Below, in pieces: positions 17,151-25,460 of a DNA stretch of 64,000 nt. Origin of the DNA: JAGVSZ01 sp019137045 (GTDB lineage: Bacteria; Pseudomonadota; Gammaproteobacteria; Burkholderiales; SG8-39). A model generated the notes under the pieces. That model saw nothing but the letters and a program-made list of their open reading frames with translations, searched no databases and was not told the DNA's origin. The stretch covers positions 130,498 through 194,497 of the forward strand of contig JAXMFT010000010.1 of NCBI GenBank assembly GCA_046347635.1, given 5' to 3'. Made by a program: the position numbers and the translations under genes. Numbering within the stretch: position 1 is the stretch's first letter; the number at the start of each line of letters is the position of its first letter.

Positions 17151-17855
17151 ATGGAAACGATAGCCGCCGCGCTCCGCGACGCGGGCCGCATGATGCTCGC
17201 GCTCGATCCGGCGCTGGTCGAGATCGTCCTGCTCAGCCTGCGCGTGAGCATCACGGCGGTGCTGGTCGCGACCCTGGTCGGCCTGCCGCTCGGCGCGGCG
17301 ATCGCCGTGCGGCGGTTCCCGGGCCGCAGGGCCGTGGTCATCGTGCTCAACGCGCTGATGGGGCTGCCCCCGGTCGTGGTCGGGCTGGTCGTCTACCTGC
17401 TGCTCTCGCGTTCGGGGCCGCTCGGGGAGCTGGGGCTGCTCTTCACGCCCGGGGCGATGATCATCGCGCAGGCGATCCTCATCACCCCGATCATCGCGGC
17501 GCTCGCCCGCCAGGCGGTGGAGGACGCGTGGCGCGAGTACCAGGAGCAGCTGCGCTCGCTCGGCGCCCGGCCGGCCCAGTCCGCGCTCACGCTGCTGTGG
17601 GACACGAAGTTCTCCCTCGTGACCACGGTGCTGGCCGGGTTCGGGCGGGCCGCGGCCGAGGTCGGGGCGGTGATGATCGTCGGCGGCAACATCGACGGCG
17701 TCACGCGCGTGATGACCACCGCGATCGCGCTCGAGACGAGCAAGGGCGACCTGCCGCTCGCGCTCGGGCTCGGCGTCGTGCTCGTCACGATCGTGCTCGC
17801 GCTGAACGCCGCCGCCTACCTGGTGAAAGAGACGGCGCAGCGCCGCTATGGATGA
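17151..17855 (+). CDS. tupB: Tungstate-type ABC transporter permease TupB
   Basis: A 234-residue permease with five to six transmembrane helices. The TupB-like core includes LSLRVSITAVLVATLVG, LMGLPPVVVGLVVYLLLSRSGPLG and the ATPase-contact loop EYQEQLRSLGARPAQSALTLLWDTKF. The late segment AEVGAVMIVGGNIDGVTRVMTTAIALE is also typical. It is the first gene of a tupBCA operon and overlaps tupC by 8 bases. The start is taken as ATG 17151; an in-frame TTG at 17136 is an alternative. Import of tungstate or molybdate is inferred from the family. Confidence 0.88.
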   Translation: METIAAALRDAGRMMLALDPALVEIVLLSLRVSITAVLVATLVGLPLGAAIAVRRFPGRRAVVIVLNALMGLPPVVVGLVVYLLLSRSGPLGELGLLFTPGAMIIAQAILITPIIAALARQAVEDAWREYQEQLRSLGARPAQSALTLLWDTKFSLVTTVLAGFGRAAAEVGAVMIVGGNIDGVTRVMTTAIALETSKGDLPLALGLGVVLVTIVLALNAAAYLVKETAQRRYG

Positions 17856-18588
17856 GGCCGCGATGAGGGCGCCGACCTCGCTGCTGCCGCTGACCCTGGA
17901 GCGCGTGTGCTTCGAGGCGGGCGGCCGGCGCATCATCGACGACGTGTCGCTCACGCTCGAGCGCGGCGCGCGCACCGTGATCCTGGGGCCGAACGGCGCC
18001 GGCAAGAGCGTGCTCCTGCGCCTCTGTCACGGGCTGCTCGCGCCCACCTCCGGCCGCATCGCCTGGAGCGCGCGGGAGCGGACGACCGGCGGGCGCGCGC
18101 AGGCGATGGTGTTCCAGCGGCCGGTGATGCTGCGCCGCTCGGCGCTCGCGAACGTGGCCTACGGCCTGAAGGTGGCCGGCGTCGGGGCGACCGAGCGCGA
18201 CGCCCGCGCGCGCGCGGCGCTCGAGCGGGTCGGGCTCACGCACCGCGCCGCCCGCCCGGCGCGCGTCCTGTCGGGCGGCGAGCAGCAGCGCCTCGCGCTC
18301 GCGCGCGCGTGGACGCTCAATCCCGAGGTCCTGTTCCTCGACGAGCCGACCGCGAACCTCGATCCGGGGGCGACGCACGAGATCGAGGCGGCGATCCAGG
18401 CGATTCACGCCGGCGGCACCAAGATCGTGATGGTCACCCACAACCTCGGCCAGGCGCGCCGGATCGCCGACGAGATCCTGTTCCTGCACAACGGCCGCAT
18501 CGCGGAGCGCGCCTCGGCGGTGCGCTTCTTCACTGCGCCCGGCTGCCCCGAAGCTGCCGCGTTTCTCAAAGGAGAGTTGCTATGGTAG
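17848..18588 (+). CDS. tupC: Tungstate-type ABC transporter ATP-binding protein TupC
   Basis: A 246-residue ABC ATPase with Walker A GPNGAGKS, Q-loop VFQRPVML, signature LSGGEQQRLALARA, Walker B VLFLDEPTANLD and the switch His in VMVTHNLGQARR. It energises the TupB permease. It overlaps tupB at its start and tupA at its stop, so all three are translationally coupled. Confidence 0.9.
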   Translation: MDEAAMRAPTSLLPLTLERVCFEAGGRRIIDDVSLTLERGARTVILGPNGAGKSVLLRLCHGLLAPTSGRIAWSARERTTGGRAQAMVFQRPVMLRRSALANVAYGLKVAGVGATERDARARAALERVGLTHRAARPARVLSGGEQQRLALARAWTLNPEVLFLDEPTANLDPGATHEIEAAIQAIHAGGTKIVMVTHNLGQARRIADEILFLHNGRIAERASAVRFFTAPGCPEAAAFLKGELLW

Positions 18589-19406
18589 TCACGCGTCGCG
18601 TCATCCTCGCCTTCCTTCTCTCGGCCGCGGCCGCCTGGACGTCCGCGCACGCGCAGGAGAAGTTCATCACCGTCGCCTCCACCACCTCGACCGAGCAGTC
18701 GGGGCTGTTCGGGTTCATCCTGCCGATCTTCGAGAAGAGCACGGGCATCAAGGTGCGCGTGGTGGCGCTCGGCACCGGCCAGGCGCTCGACATGGCGCGG
18801 CGCGGCGACGCCGACGTCGTGTTCGTGCACGACCCGGCGGCGGAGCGCAAGTTCGTGGCCGAGGGCCACGGCATCGGGCACCGCAACGTGATGTACAACG
18901 ACTTCGTCCTGATCGGGCCGAAGAGCGACCCGGCCAAGGTGGCGGGCGGGAAGGACATCACCGCGGCGCTCAAGAAGATCCAGGCGGCGCAGGCGCCGTT
19001 CGTCTCGCGCGGCGACCGCAGCGGCACGCACGCGGCCGAGCTGCGGCTGTGGAAGGAGGCCGGCATCGACATCGCGAAGCAGAAGGGCGCCTGGTATCGC
19101 GAGACCGGGTCGGGCATGGGGCCCGCGCTCAACACCGCGTCCTCGATGAACGCCTACCTCCTGTCCGACCGCGGCACGTGGCTCTCGTTCAAGAACCGCG
19201 GCGACCTGGCGATCCTGGTCGAGGGCGACCAGCGGCTCTTCAACCAGTACGGCGTGATGCTCGTGAACCCCGCGAAGCACCCGCACGTGAAGAAGGACCT
19301 GGGCCAGAAGTTCATGGACTGGGTCGTGTCGCCGGACGGCCAGCGCGCGATCGCGCAGTACACGGTCGGCGGCCAGCAGCTCTTCTTCCCCAACGCCGGC
19401 AAGTAG
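18582..19406 (+). CDS. tupA: Tungstate-binding protein TupA
   Basis: A 274-residue periplasmic binding protein with a Sec signal (to about residue 24, AHA). The two oxyanion-contact motifs of TupA are present: TTST at residues 34-37 (ASTTSTEQSGL) and SRGDRSGTH at 142-150. Other typical parts are GTGQALDMARRGDADVVFVHDP and MYNDFVLIGP. The ATG overlaps the tupC stop and has AAAGGAGAG upstream. Tungstate is the expected ligand; molybdate binding with lower affinity is common in the family. Confidence 0.9.
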   Translation: MVVTRRVILAFLLSAAAAWTSAHAQEKFITVASTTSTEQSGLFGFILPIFEKSTGIKVRVVALGTGQALDMARRGDADVVFVHDPAAERKFVAEGHGIGHRNVMYNDFVLIGPKSDPAKVAGGKDITAALKKIQAAQAPFVSRGDRSGTHAAELRLWKEAGIDIAKQKGAWYRETGSGMGPALNTASSMNAYLLSDRGTWLSFKNRGDLAILVEGDQRLFNQYGVMLVNPAKHPHVKKDLGQKFMDWVVSPDGQRAIAQYTVGGQQLFFPNAGK

Positions 19407-19423
19407 GTAGGAGTGCGCCCGCC

Positions 19424-20296
19424 ATGCTCGACGCCCGTTTCCTGCGCGCCACGGGCGCGCTCGTGATCGCCCTGTCCATGTCCGCTGCGCTCGCCCAGTC
19501 CCCGGCCGGGCCCAAGCCCGCGGCGAGCTGGGGCAGCGGCCCCAACCGCTTCTCGCTCGCCACCGGCAGCCCCGGCGAGCTCGGCCTCCTCGAGCAGCTC
19601 GCCACCGCCTTCGCCAAGGCGAACGACGCCACCGTCGTCTGGTACAAGGCCGGCTCCGGGCAGGCGATGAAGCTCCTGCAGGACCGCAAGGTGGACATGG
19701 TGCTCGCGCACGCGCCGCCCGCCGAGCGCAAGGCGGTGGCCGACGGCTGGGCCACCGGGCGCCGGCTGATCGGCTCCAACGAGTTCTGGATCGTGGGGCC
19801 GCCGGAGGACCCGGCGAAGATCGCCGCCGCGGCCGACGCCGCCGACGCCTTGCGCCGCATCCAGTCGAGCGGGGCGAAGTTCGTGTCGCGCGGCGACAAC
19901 TCGGGTACCCATCAGAAGGAGATGGAGATCTGGCGCGCGGCGGGGGTCACTCCGGGCGGCCCGGGCTACATCGTCACCAAGGACTTCATGACGGCGAGCA
20001 TGCGGCGCGCCAACGACGAGCGCGGCTACTTCCTCACCGACTCGAGCACGTTCATCGCCGAGAAGCGCAGCATGCCGAACCTGAAGCTGCTGTTCCGCGG
20101 TGGCGAGATCCTGGCGAACCCGTACCATACGCTCTACCTCGCCGCACCGACCCCGGGCACCCCGGTCGCGCGCAAGTTCGGCGAGTTCCTGCTCTCGCCC
20201 GAGGCGCAGGCGCTGATGCGCGAGTTCGGCAAGGCGCAGTACGGCGAGGCGATGTACAACGACGCGGCCGTGACCGCGAAGCAGATCAAGGACTGA
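19424..20296 (+). CDS. Second TupA-like oxyanion-binding protein
   Basis: A 290-residue exported binding protein paralogous to the TupA just upstream. It keeps the second ligand loop (SRGDNSGTH) and the overall plan (KAGSGQAMKLLQDRKVDMVLAHAPPAERKAV, FWIVGPPEDPAKI). At the position of the first ligand loop it has ATGSPGELG instead of TTST. This suggests a changed ligand or affinity while sharing the TupBC transporter. Signal peptide to about residue 24 (ALA). It lies 17 bases after tupA with a TAGGAG site. Confidence 0.82.
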   Translation: MLDARFLRATGALVIALSMSAALAQSPAGPKPAASWGSGPNRFSLATGSPGELGLLEQLATAFAKANDATVVWYKAGSGQAMKLLQDRKVDMVLAHAPPAERKAVADGWATGRRLIGSNEFWIVGPPEDPAKIAAAADAADALRRIQSSGAKFVSRGDNSGTHQKEMEIWRAAGVTPGGPGYIVTKDFMTASMRRANDERGYFLTDSSTFIAEKRSMPNLKLLFRGGEILANPYHTLYLAAPTPGTPVARKFGEFLLSPEAQALMREFGKAQYGEAMYNDAAVTAKQIKD

Positions 20297-20310
20297 CACG
20301 AGGAGAACGA

Positions 20311-20517
20311 ATGAAGCTTTCGGCCCGCAACGTGTTTCCCGGCAAGGTCGTGGCCGTCAATCGCGGCCAGACGACCGCGCACGTCAAGATCGAGGTCGCG
20401 CCCGGCCTCGTGATCACCTCGTCGATCACCGTCGAGGCGGTGGACGATCTCGGGCTGAAGGTCGGCGACACGGCCACGGCCATCATCAAGGCCTCCGAGG
20501 TGATCGTCGGGAAGTAG
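20311..20517 (+). CDS. mop: Molbindin-type TOBE protein (Mop)
   Basis: A 68-residue single TOBE domain (LSARNVFPGKVVAVNRGQTTAHVKIEV-type fold; ITSSITVEAVDDLGLKVGD; ATAIIKASEVIVGK). Molbindins oligomerise and bind molybdate or tungstate in the cytoplasm, buffering the imported oxyanion. Its place between two oxyanion transport systems fits. The ribosome-binding site is GAGGAG. Gene name by family. Confidence 0.88.
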   Translation: MKLSARNVFPGKVVAVNRGQTTAHVKIEVAPGLVITSSITVEAVDDLGLKVGDTATAIIKASEVIVGK

Positions 20518-20526
20518 CGCTCCCGC

Positions 20527-21576
20527 GTGCGCGCGCGACGCGCTTTCCTCGCCCGCGCCGCGGCGCTCGCGCTCGCGCCCGGGCTCGCGCGGCCCCAGGC
20601 GCAGCGGGAGATCGTCGACTCGGCCGGCAGGCGAGTCGCGCTCCCCGCGCGGATCGACCGCGTCTACGCGGCCGGGCCGCCGGCGAGCGTGCTCGCCTTC
20701 GCCGTCGCGCCCGACAAGCTGATCGGCTGGACCTCCCCCTTCCGCGACTACGAGCGCCCGTTCGTCGCACCCAAGTACGCCGACCTTCCGACGCTCGGCC
20801 GCCTCACCGGCCGCGGCAACACCGCGAACGTGGAAGTGGTGATCGCGGCCCGCCCGGATCTGATCTTCGATTACGGCGCCGTCACGCCGACCTTCGCCTC
20901 GCTCGCCGACCGGGTGCAGGCCCAGACCGGCATCCCGTACGTGCTGCTCGACGGCGCGTTCGAGCGCATGGCCGCAGCGATCGAGCGGTACGGGCGGATC
21001 GTGGGCGAGGCCGCGCGCGGCGGCGAGCTCGCCCGCTACGCGCGCGACACCATCGCCGACGTCGCGCAGCGCGTTGCGCGGATTCCGCAGGGGCAGCGCC
21101 CGCGCGTCTACTACGGCCGCGGGCCGCGCGGGCTCGATACCGGCCTCGCCGGCTCGATCAACGTCGAGTCGATCGAGCAGGTCGGCGCGGTGAACGTCGC
21201 CGCCGAGCTCGGCCGCGGCGGGCTCGTCCAGGTGTCGGTCGAGCAGGTGCTGCGCTGGAACCCGGACGTCATCGTGACGATCGACCCGACCTTCTATGCC
21301 GGGCTGCGGCGCGACGCGCTCTGGCGCGAGGTCGCCGCGGTGCGGAGCGGCCGCGTCTACCTCGCGCCGAACGCGCCGTTCGGCTGGGTCGACTTCCCGC
21401 CGTCGATCAACCGCCTGATCGGCCTGCGCTGGCTCGGCCGCGTGCTCTATCCCGACGCCTTCCCGGAGGACCTGCGCCCGGCGGTGCGCGACTTCTACGC
21501 GCGCATCTACCACCAGACCCCGAGCGCGGCGCAGCTCGACGCGCTGCTCGCGTCGGTGCGCCCGCAGTCGGGATGA
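20527..21576 (+). CDS. Class III (Fec/Btu/Mol-type) ABC substrate-binding protein
   Basis: A 349-residue periplasmic-binding protein of the long-helix class III. The N-terminus has a twin-arginine-like leader (RARRAFLARAA). The core shows IVDSAGRRVALPARIDRVYAAGPPA, LIGWTSPF, LPTLGRLTGRGN and PDLIFDYG. Family members bind iron complexes, cobalamin or, as in Haemophilus MolA, molybdate/tungstate. The position after mop and the tup operon makes a MolA-like oxyanion role attractive, but an iron-chelate role is the default annotation. The start is GTG 20527; the stop overlaps the ATG of the permease gene. Confidence 0.8.
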   Translation: MRARRAFLARAAALALAPGLARPQAQREIVDSAGRRVALPARIDRVYAAGPPASVLAFAVAPDKLIGWTSPFRDYERPFVAPKYADLPTLGRLTGRGNTANVEVVIAARPDLIFDYGAVTPTFASLADRVQAQTGIPYVLLDGAFERMAAAIERYGRIVGEAARGGELARYARDTIADVAQRVARIPQGQRPRVYYGRGPRGLDTGLAGSINVESIEQVGAVNVAAELGRGGLVQVSVEQVLRWNPDVIVTIDPTFYAGLRRDALWREVAAVRSGRVYLAPNAPFGWVDFPPSINRLIGLRWLGRVLYPDAFPEDLRPAVRDFYARIYHQTPSAAQLDALLASVRPQSG

Positions 21577-22580
21577 CCGCGCGCGGCGCGGGCATCGCCG
21601 CGGGCGCGCTGGTGGCGCTCGGCGCGGTGATCTTCGCCGCGTTCGCAATCGGGCGCTATCCGGTCGCGCCCGCGGATCTCGTCGCGCTGCTGTGGAGCAA
21701 GGTCACGGGTGCGCCGCACGGCGTTCCGGCGACGGTCGAAACGGTGGTGTTCGGCGTGCGTGGTCGCGCGTGCTCGCGGCGCTCGTGGTCGGCGCCGCGC
21801 TCGCGGCGGCCGGCGCCGCCTACCAGAGCCTGTCCCGCAACCTGCTCGTGTCGCCGGACATCCTCGGCGTGTCGGCGGGGCCGCGGTGGGCGCGGTGCTC
21901 GGGATCTTCCTGTCGCTCGGCGTGCTCGCGATCCAGGGCTCTCGCGTTCGCGTTCGGTCTCGGCGCCGTCGCGCTGGTGTACTTCACCGCCGCCGCGGTG
22001 CGCGGGCACGACCCCATCCTGGTGCTGGTGCTCGCGGGGGTGGTCGTCGGCGCGCTGCTCGGCGCCGTGGTGGCGCTGCTGAAGTACCTCGCCGACCCCT
22101 ACAACCAGCTCCCGGCGATCACGTTCTGGCTGCTCGGGAGCCTGGCCGCCACGAACCGCGACGACTTCGTCGCGGCGGCGCCGCTCGTGCTGGCCGCGCT
22201 CGTGCCGCTCTGGCTCCTGCGCTGGCGCATCAACCTGCTCTCCCTCGGCGACGAGGAGGCGCGGGCGCTCGGCGTGGAGACCGGGCGCACGCGCGTCGCG
22301 GTGATCGCCTGCGCGACGCTCATGACCGCGGCGGCGGTGTCGATCGCGGGGATCGTCGGCTGGGTCGGGCTCCTGATCCCGCACTTCGCGCGCCTCCTCG
22401 TCGGGCCGGACTTCGCGCGGCTGCTGCCGACCGCGGTCGTCCTCGGCGCGGCCTTCCTGCTCGGCGTCGACATCCTCGCGCGCACCGCGGCGCGCATCGA
22501 GATCCCGCTCGGCGTGCTGACCGCGTTCGTCGGCACGCCGCTCTTCCTGGCAGCTCGCCGCGCGGCGGAGCTGGCAGTGA
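21573..22580 (+). pseudogene. Class III ABC permease (FecCD/MolB type) with four frameshifts
   Basis: Reading across frames recovers a complete permease of about 335 residues: LVALLWSKVTG, VLAALVVGAALAAAGAAYQSLSRNLLVSPDILGVSAG, GAVLGIFLSLGVLAIQ, ALAFAFGLGAVALVYF, and IAGIVGWVGLLIPHFARLLVGPDFARLLP. The required shifts are a lost base near 21760 and near 21885, and an extra base near 21943 and near 22549. They sum to zero and restore a stop (TGA 22578-22580) that overlaps the next ATG. So either this is a very young pseudogene or the assembly is wrong here. See the finding on this locus. Confidence 0.8.
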
Positions 22581-23371
22581 TGCGGCTCGAGGCGCGCGAC
22601 CTCGCGTTCGGCTATCCGGGGCATCCGGTGGGCCGCGGCGTGACGCTCGCGTTCGCGGCGGGCGAGGTCGTCTGTCTCCTCGGGCCGAACGGGGGCGGCA
22701 AGACCACGTCTTTCAAGACCGTGCTCGGCCTGCTCCCGGCGCAGGGCGGCGCCGTGTGCGTGGACGGCGCCGACCTCGCGACGCCCTGCGCGCGCCGCGG
22801 TCGCGCGGCGGCTGAGCTACGTCCCGCAGGCGCATGCCGGCTACTTCCCTTTCACGGTGCGCGACGTGGTGCTGATGGGGCGCACCGCGCACCTGGGCGT
22901 GTTCGCCGCGCCGTCGCGGCACGACCGCGCGGTCGCGGACGACGCGCTCGCGCGCATGGGGCTCGACGCGCTCGCGCAGTCCGAGTAACGCGCATCTCCG
23001 GCGGCGAGCGCCAGCTCGCGCTCATCGCGCGCGCACTCGCGCAGGAGGGCCGGATCGTCGTGATGGACGAGCCCACCGCGAGCCTCGACTTCGGCAACCA
23101 GGTCAGGGTGCTCGAGCAGGTGCGCGCCTGGCGGCCGGGGGCATCGGCGTCGTCGCTGTCGACGCACGACCCGGACCAGGCGTTCCTGTGCGCGGATCGG
23201 GTGGCGCTGTTCCACCGCGGGACGCTGCTCTGCGCCGATGCGCCGGAGCGCGCGGTGACAGCCGATCACCTGCGCCTCGTCTACGGCGTCGAGGTGCGGA
23301 TCGAGACGGTCGCCGACGGCGCGGGCGGCGTGCGCCGCGTGTGCGTCCCGCGGGTGGCGGACGCGCGGTGA
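22580..23371 (+). pseudogene. Class III ABC ATPase (FecE/MolC type) with four frameshifts
   Basis: About 263 residues are recovered over frames: Walker A GPNGGGKTT, SYVPQAHAGYFPFTVRDVVLMGRTAHLG, signature ISGGERQLALIARALAQ, Walker B IVVMDEPTASLDFGNQ, and STHDPDQAFLCADRVALF. An extra base near 22795, a lost base near 22985 (creating TAA 22987-22989), a lost base near 23127 and an extra base near 23154 are needed. The net shift is zero and the annotated stop is then reached. All catalytic motifs are intact, which argues against long-standing decay. Confidence 0.8.
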
Positions 23372-23398
23372 GGGCGATTGGCGCGGCGCGCAGCGCGC

Positions 23399-24688
23399 TC
23401 AGCGCAGGTTGCCGGTGTGGCCGACCGAATAGCGGCCGGGCTGCGGCCACACGGTGAGGCCGTGCGGCTCGGCGCCGACCTGGATCTGGACCACCGCGCC
23501 GGAAGTCGTGTCGAAGCGGTAGACGACGTCGTCGTAGCGCGCCGCGAGCCACAGCCAGCGGCCGTCGGCGCTGATGTTGCCCATGTCGGGGCTGCCGCCG
23601 CCGGGCACCGGCCACCGCGCCACGACCTTCTCGCTGCCGAAGTCGATCACGGACACGCTGCCATCGCCGTTCTTCGGGCCGTGCACCTTGTGCGACCCGC
23701 GATTGGCGACGTACAGCAGCTTCCCGTCGCGGCTGGGGTAGAGCCCGTGCGCGCCGAGCCCGGTCGGGATGAAGCCGACCTGCTTGAAGGCGTCGCCGTC
23801 GACCACGTGCACCCCGTCGGCGTGCATGTCCGCGACGTAGAACCGCTTCCCGTCGGGCGAGATCCGGATGTCCTGGGGCATGCCGCGTTGAGCCGTGCAG
23901 ATTTCCGTCTCCCCCGGCTCCCAGGGTTGCCCGGCCTTGGCGCGCGGGCCGCCCGGCACTTCCTTGAAGCGCCGCTCGGGCATCTGCAGCTTGAGGTAGC
24001 CGAGCACCTTGCGCGCGGGAAGGTCGATCTTGACCAGCGTGCCGGCGAACTCGCACGTGAAGAGCGCGAAGCGGCCGTCGATCGAGAAGTCCGCGTGGTT
24101 GATGCCGGGGCAGCCGGGCGTATCGATCGAGTACTGCAGCTGCATCGACTTCGGATCGCGGAAATCGAGGCGCTTGCGCGCTTCGGCCACCACGATCGCC
24201 GACTTGCCGTCCGGCGTGAAGTACATGTTGTAGGGGTCGTCCACCGGCACGCTCTTGCCGGGCTTGCCGGTGCGCGGGTCGATCGGCGTGAGGCTGCCGT
24301 CGGTGCGGCGTTCGGCGTTGTTCGTGGCCCAGAGGGTGCTCAGGTCCCACGACGGCACGATGTGCTGCGGACCGATGCCGACCTTGAACCGGTCCACGAC
24401 CTTCAGCGTCGCGGGGTCGATGACGTACACGTCGTTCGAGCGCAGGTTGGGCACGTAGATGCGCTCGAGGTGGCCTGCGACCGCGGGGCTCATCTTGCCG
24501 GGCGCCGTCTCGCTGTAGACGTTGCGCGGGTCGGGCACCGGCGGCATGCCGGGCACCGTGGTCACCGCGGCCGGTGCGCTCGCCTGCGGGGCGGGCGCCT
24601 GCGCGCCGACCACGCCGACCATCGTGCCGGCGGCGAGCGCCGCCAGGCTCGTCGCGCCGATTGCGTACCCCTTGAGCATTCGATGCAT
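23399..24688 (-). CDS. YVTN/YncE-type beta-propeller protein, exported
   Basis: A 429-residue protein with an N-terminal hydrophobic leader (about residues 8-32, ending near VGAQA) followed by propeller repeats. Repeats of the kind RIYVPNLRSNDVYVIDPATLKVVDRFKVG, DLSTLWATNN, DIRISPDGKRFYVADMHADGVHVVDGD and KLLYVANRGSHKVHGPKNGDGSVSVID recur about every 40-50 residues. The function is unknown; such proteins often accompany redox enzymes or surface complexes. It is convergent with the class III transporter and divergent from mobB. Confidence 0.8.
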   Translation of the reverse strand: MHRMLKGYAIGATSLAALAAGTMVGVVGAQAPAPQASAPAAVTTVPGMPPVPDPRNVYSETAPGKMSPAVAGHLERIYVPNLRSNDVYVIDPATLKVVDRFKVGIGPQHIVPSWDLSTLWATNNAERRTDGSLTPIDPRTGKPGKSVPVDDPYNMYFTPDGKSAIVVAEARKRLDFRDPKSMQLQYSIDTPGCPGINHADFSIDGRFALFTCEFAGTLVKIDLPARKVLGYLKLQMPERRFKEVPGGPRAKAGQPWEPGETEICTAQRGMPQDIRISPDGKRFYVADMHADGVHVVDGDAFKQVGFIPTGLGAHGLYPSRDGKLLYVANRGSHKVHGPKNGDGSVSVIDFGSEKVVARWPVPGGGSPDMGNISADGRWLWLAARYDDVVYRFDTTSGAVVQIQVGAEPHGLTVWPQPGRYSVGHTGNLR

Positions 24689-24877
24689 TGCGGACGCCTC
24701 AGTCTCTCGCCGGCCTGGGTGCCGGCAATCCCGTGCAAATTCAATCGAGTGGAGGCGGACTTTACCAGACGCGCGCGGTCCCGCGGCGCGCATTACTGGG
24801 CATCCCGCCGCCGGCACGCGGCGCGCCCGCCACGCGCTAGACCCTTGTCGCCACGGGGTCGGGCGCCGCACGCCCCC

Positions 24878-24886
24878 TGCTAGAAT
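24878..24886 (+). promoter_or_regulatory. Extended -10 promoter element upstream of mobB
   Basis: TGCTAGAAT, identical to the nonamer before menA, lies 65 bases before the mobB ATG, at the head of the mobB-moeA-moaDE-crcB operon. No clear -35 is present at the expected spacing. The 262-bp region between the divergent genes holds no other recognised feature. Confidence 0.5.
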
Positions 24887-24950
24887 CGGCTCGTTCAATC
24901 AACGGCTTCGATGCGCGCGCCGGCGCCCGGCGGCGCGCCGGCCCCAGACC

Positions 24951-25460
24951 ATGAAAGTGTTCGGTTTCGCCGGCTGGTCCAACAGCGGCAAGACGACGCT
25001 CATCGAGCAGCTCATCCCGCGCTTCGTGACCAACGGGCTCGACGTGTCGCTCATCAAGCACGCGCACCACGACTTCGACATCGACCGCCCGGGGAAGGAC
25101 TCGTACCGGCACCGCGCGGCCGGCTGCAAGGAGGTGATGGTCGCCTCCGCCCACCGCTGGGTGATCATGCACGAGCTGCGCGGCGCGCCGGAACCGACGC
25201 TCGAGGAACAGATCGCGCGCATGGCGCCGTGCGACCTGCTGCTGGTCGAGGGCTTCAAGTTCGACCCGATCCCGAAGCTCGAGATCTTCCGCGCGGCGAA
25301 CGGCAAGGCGCCGCTGCATCCGAACGACCCGCACATCGTCGCGCTCGCCACCGACCGGCCCTTCGACTCGCCGCTGCCGCAGTTCGGCCTGCGGGACTAC
25401 GACGCGATCGCGGAGTTCGTCCTCGTGCACCACGGCTTCCGGCGGACGATGCTCGCATGA
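24951..25460 (+). CDS. mobB: Molybdopterin-guanine dinucleotide biosynthesis protein MobB
   Basis: A 169-residue P-loop GTPase. Walker A is GWSNSGKTTL, followed by LIPRFVTNGLDVSLIKHAHHDFDIDRPGKDSYRHRAAG, and CDLLLVEGFKFDPIPKLEI. MobB assists MobA in attaching GMP to the molybdenum cofactor, needed for DMSO-reductase-family enzymes such as the formate dehydrogenase here. Its stop overlaps the moeA ATG (ATGA). Confidence 0.92.
   Translation: MKVFGFAGWSNSGKTTLIEQLIPRFVTNGLDVSLIKHAHHDFDIDRPGKDSYRHRAAGCKEVMVASAHRWVIMHELRGAPEPTLEEQIARMAPCDLLLVEGFKFDPIPKLEIFRAANGKAPLHPNDPHIVALATDRPFDSPLPQFGLRDYDAIAEFVLVHHGFRRTMLA

Noticed and set aside
21573..23371. Programmed ribosomal frameshifting
   Set aside because: Eight shifts of both signs without slippery heptamers or a regulatory reason are not plausible as programmed events.
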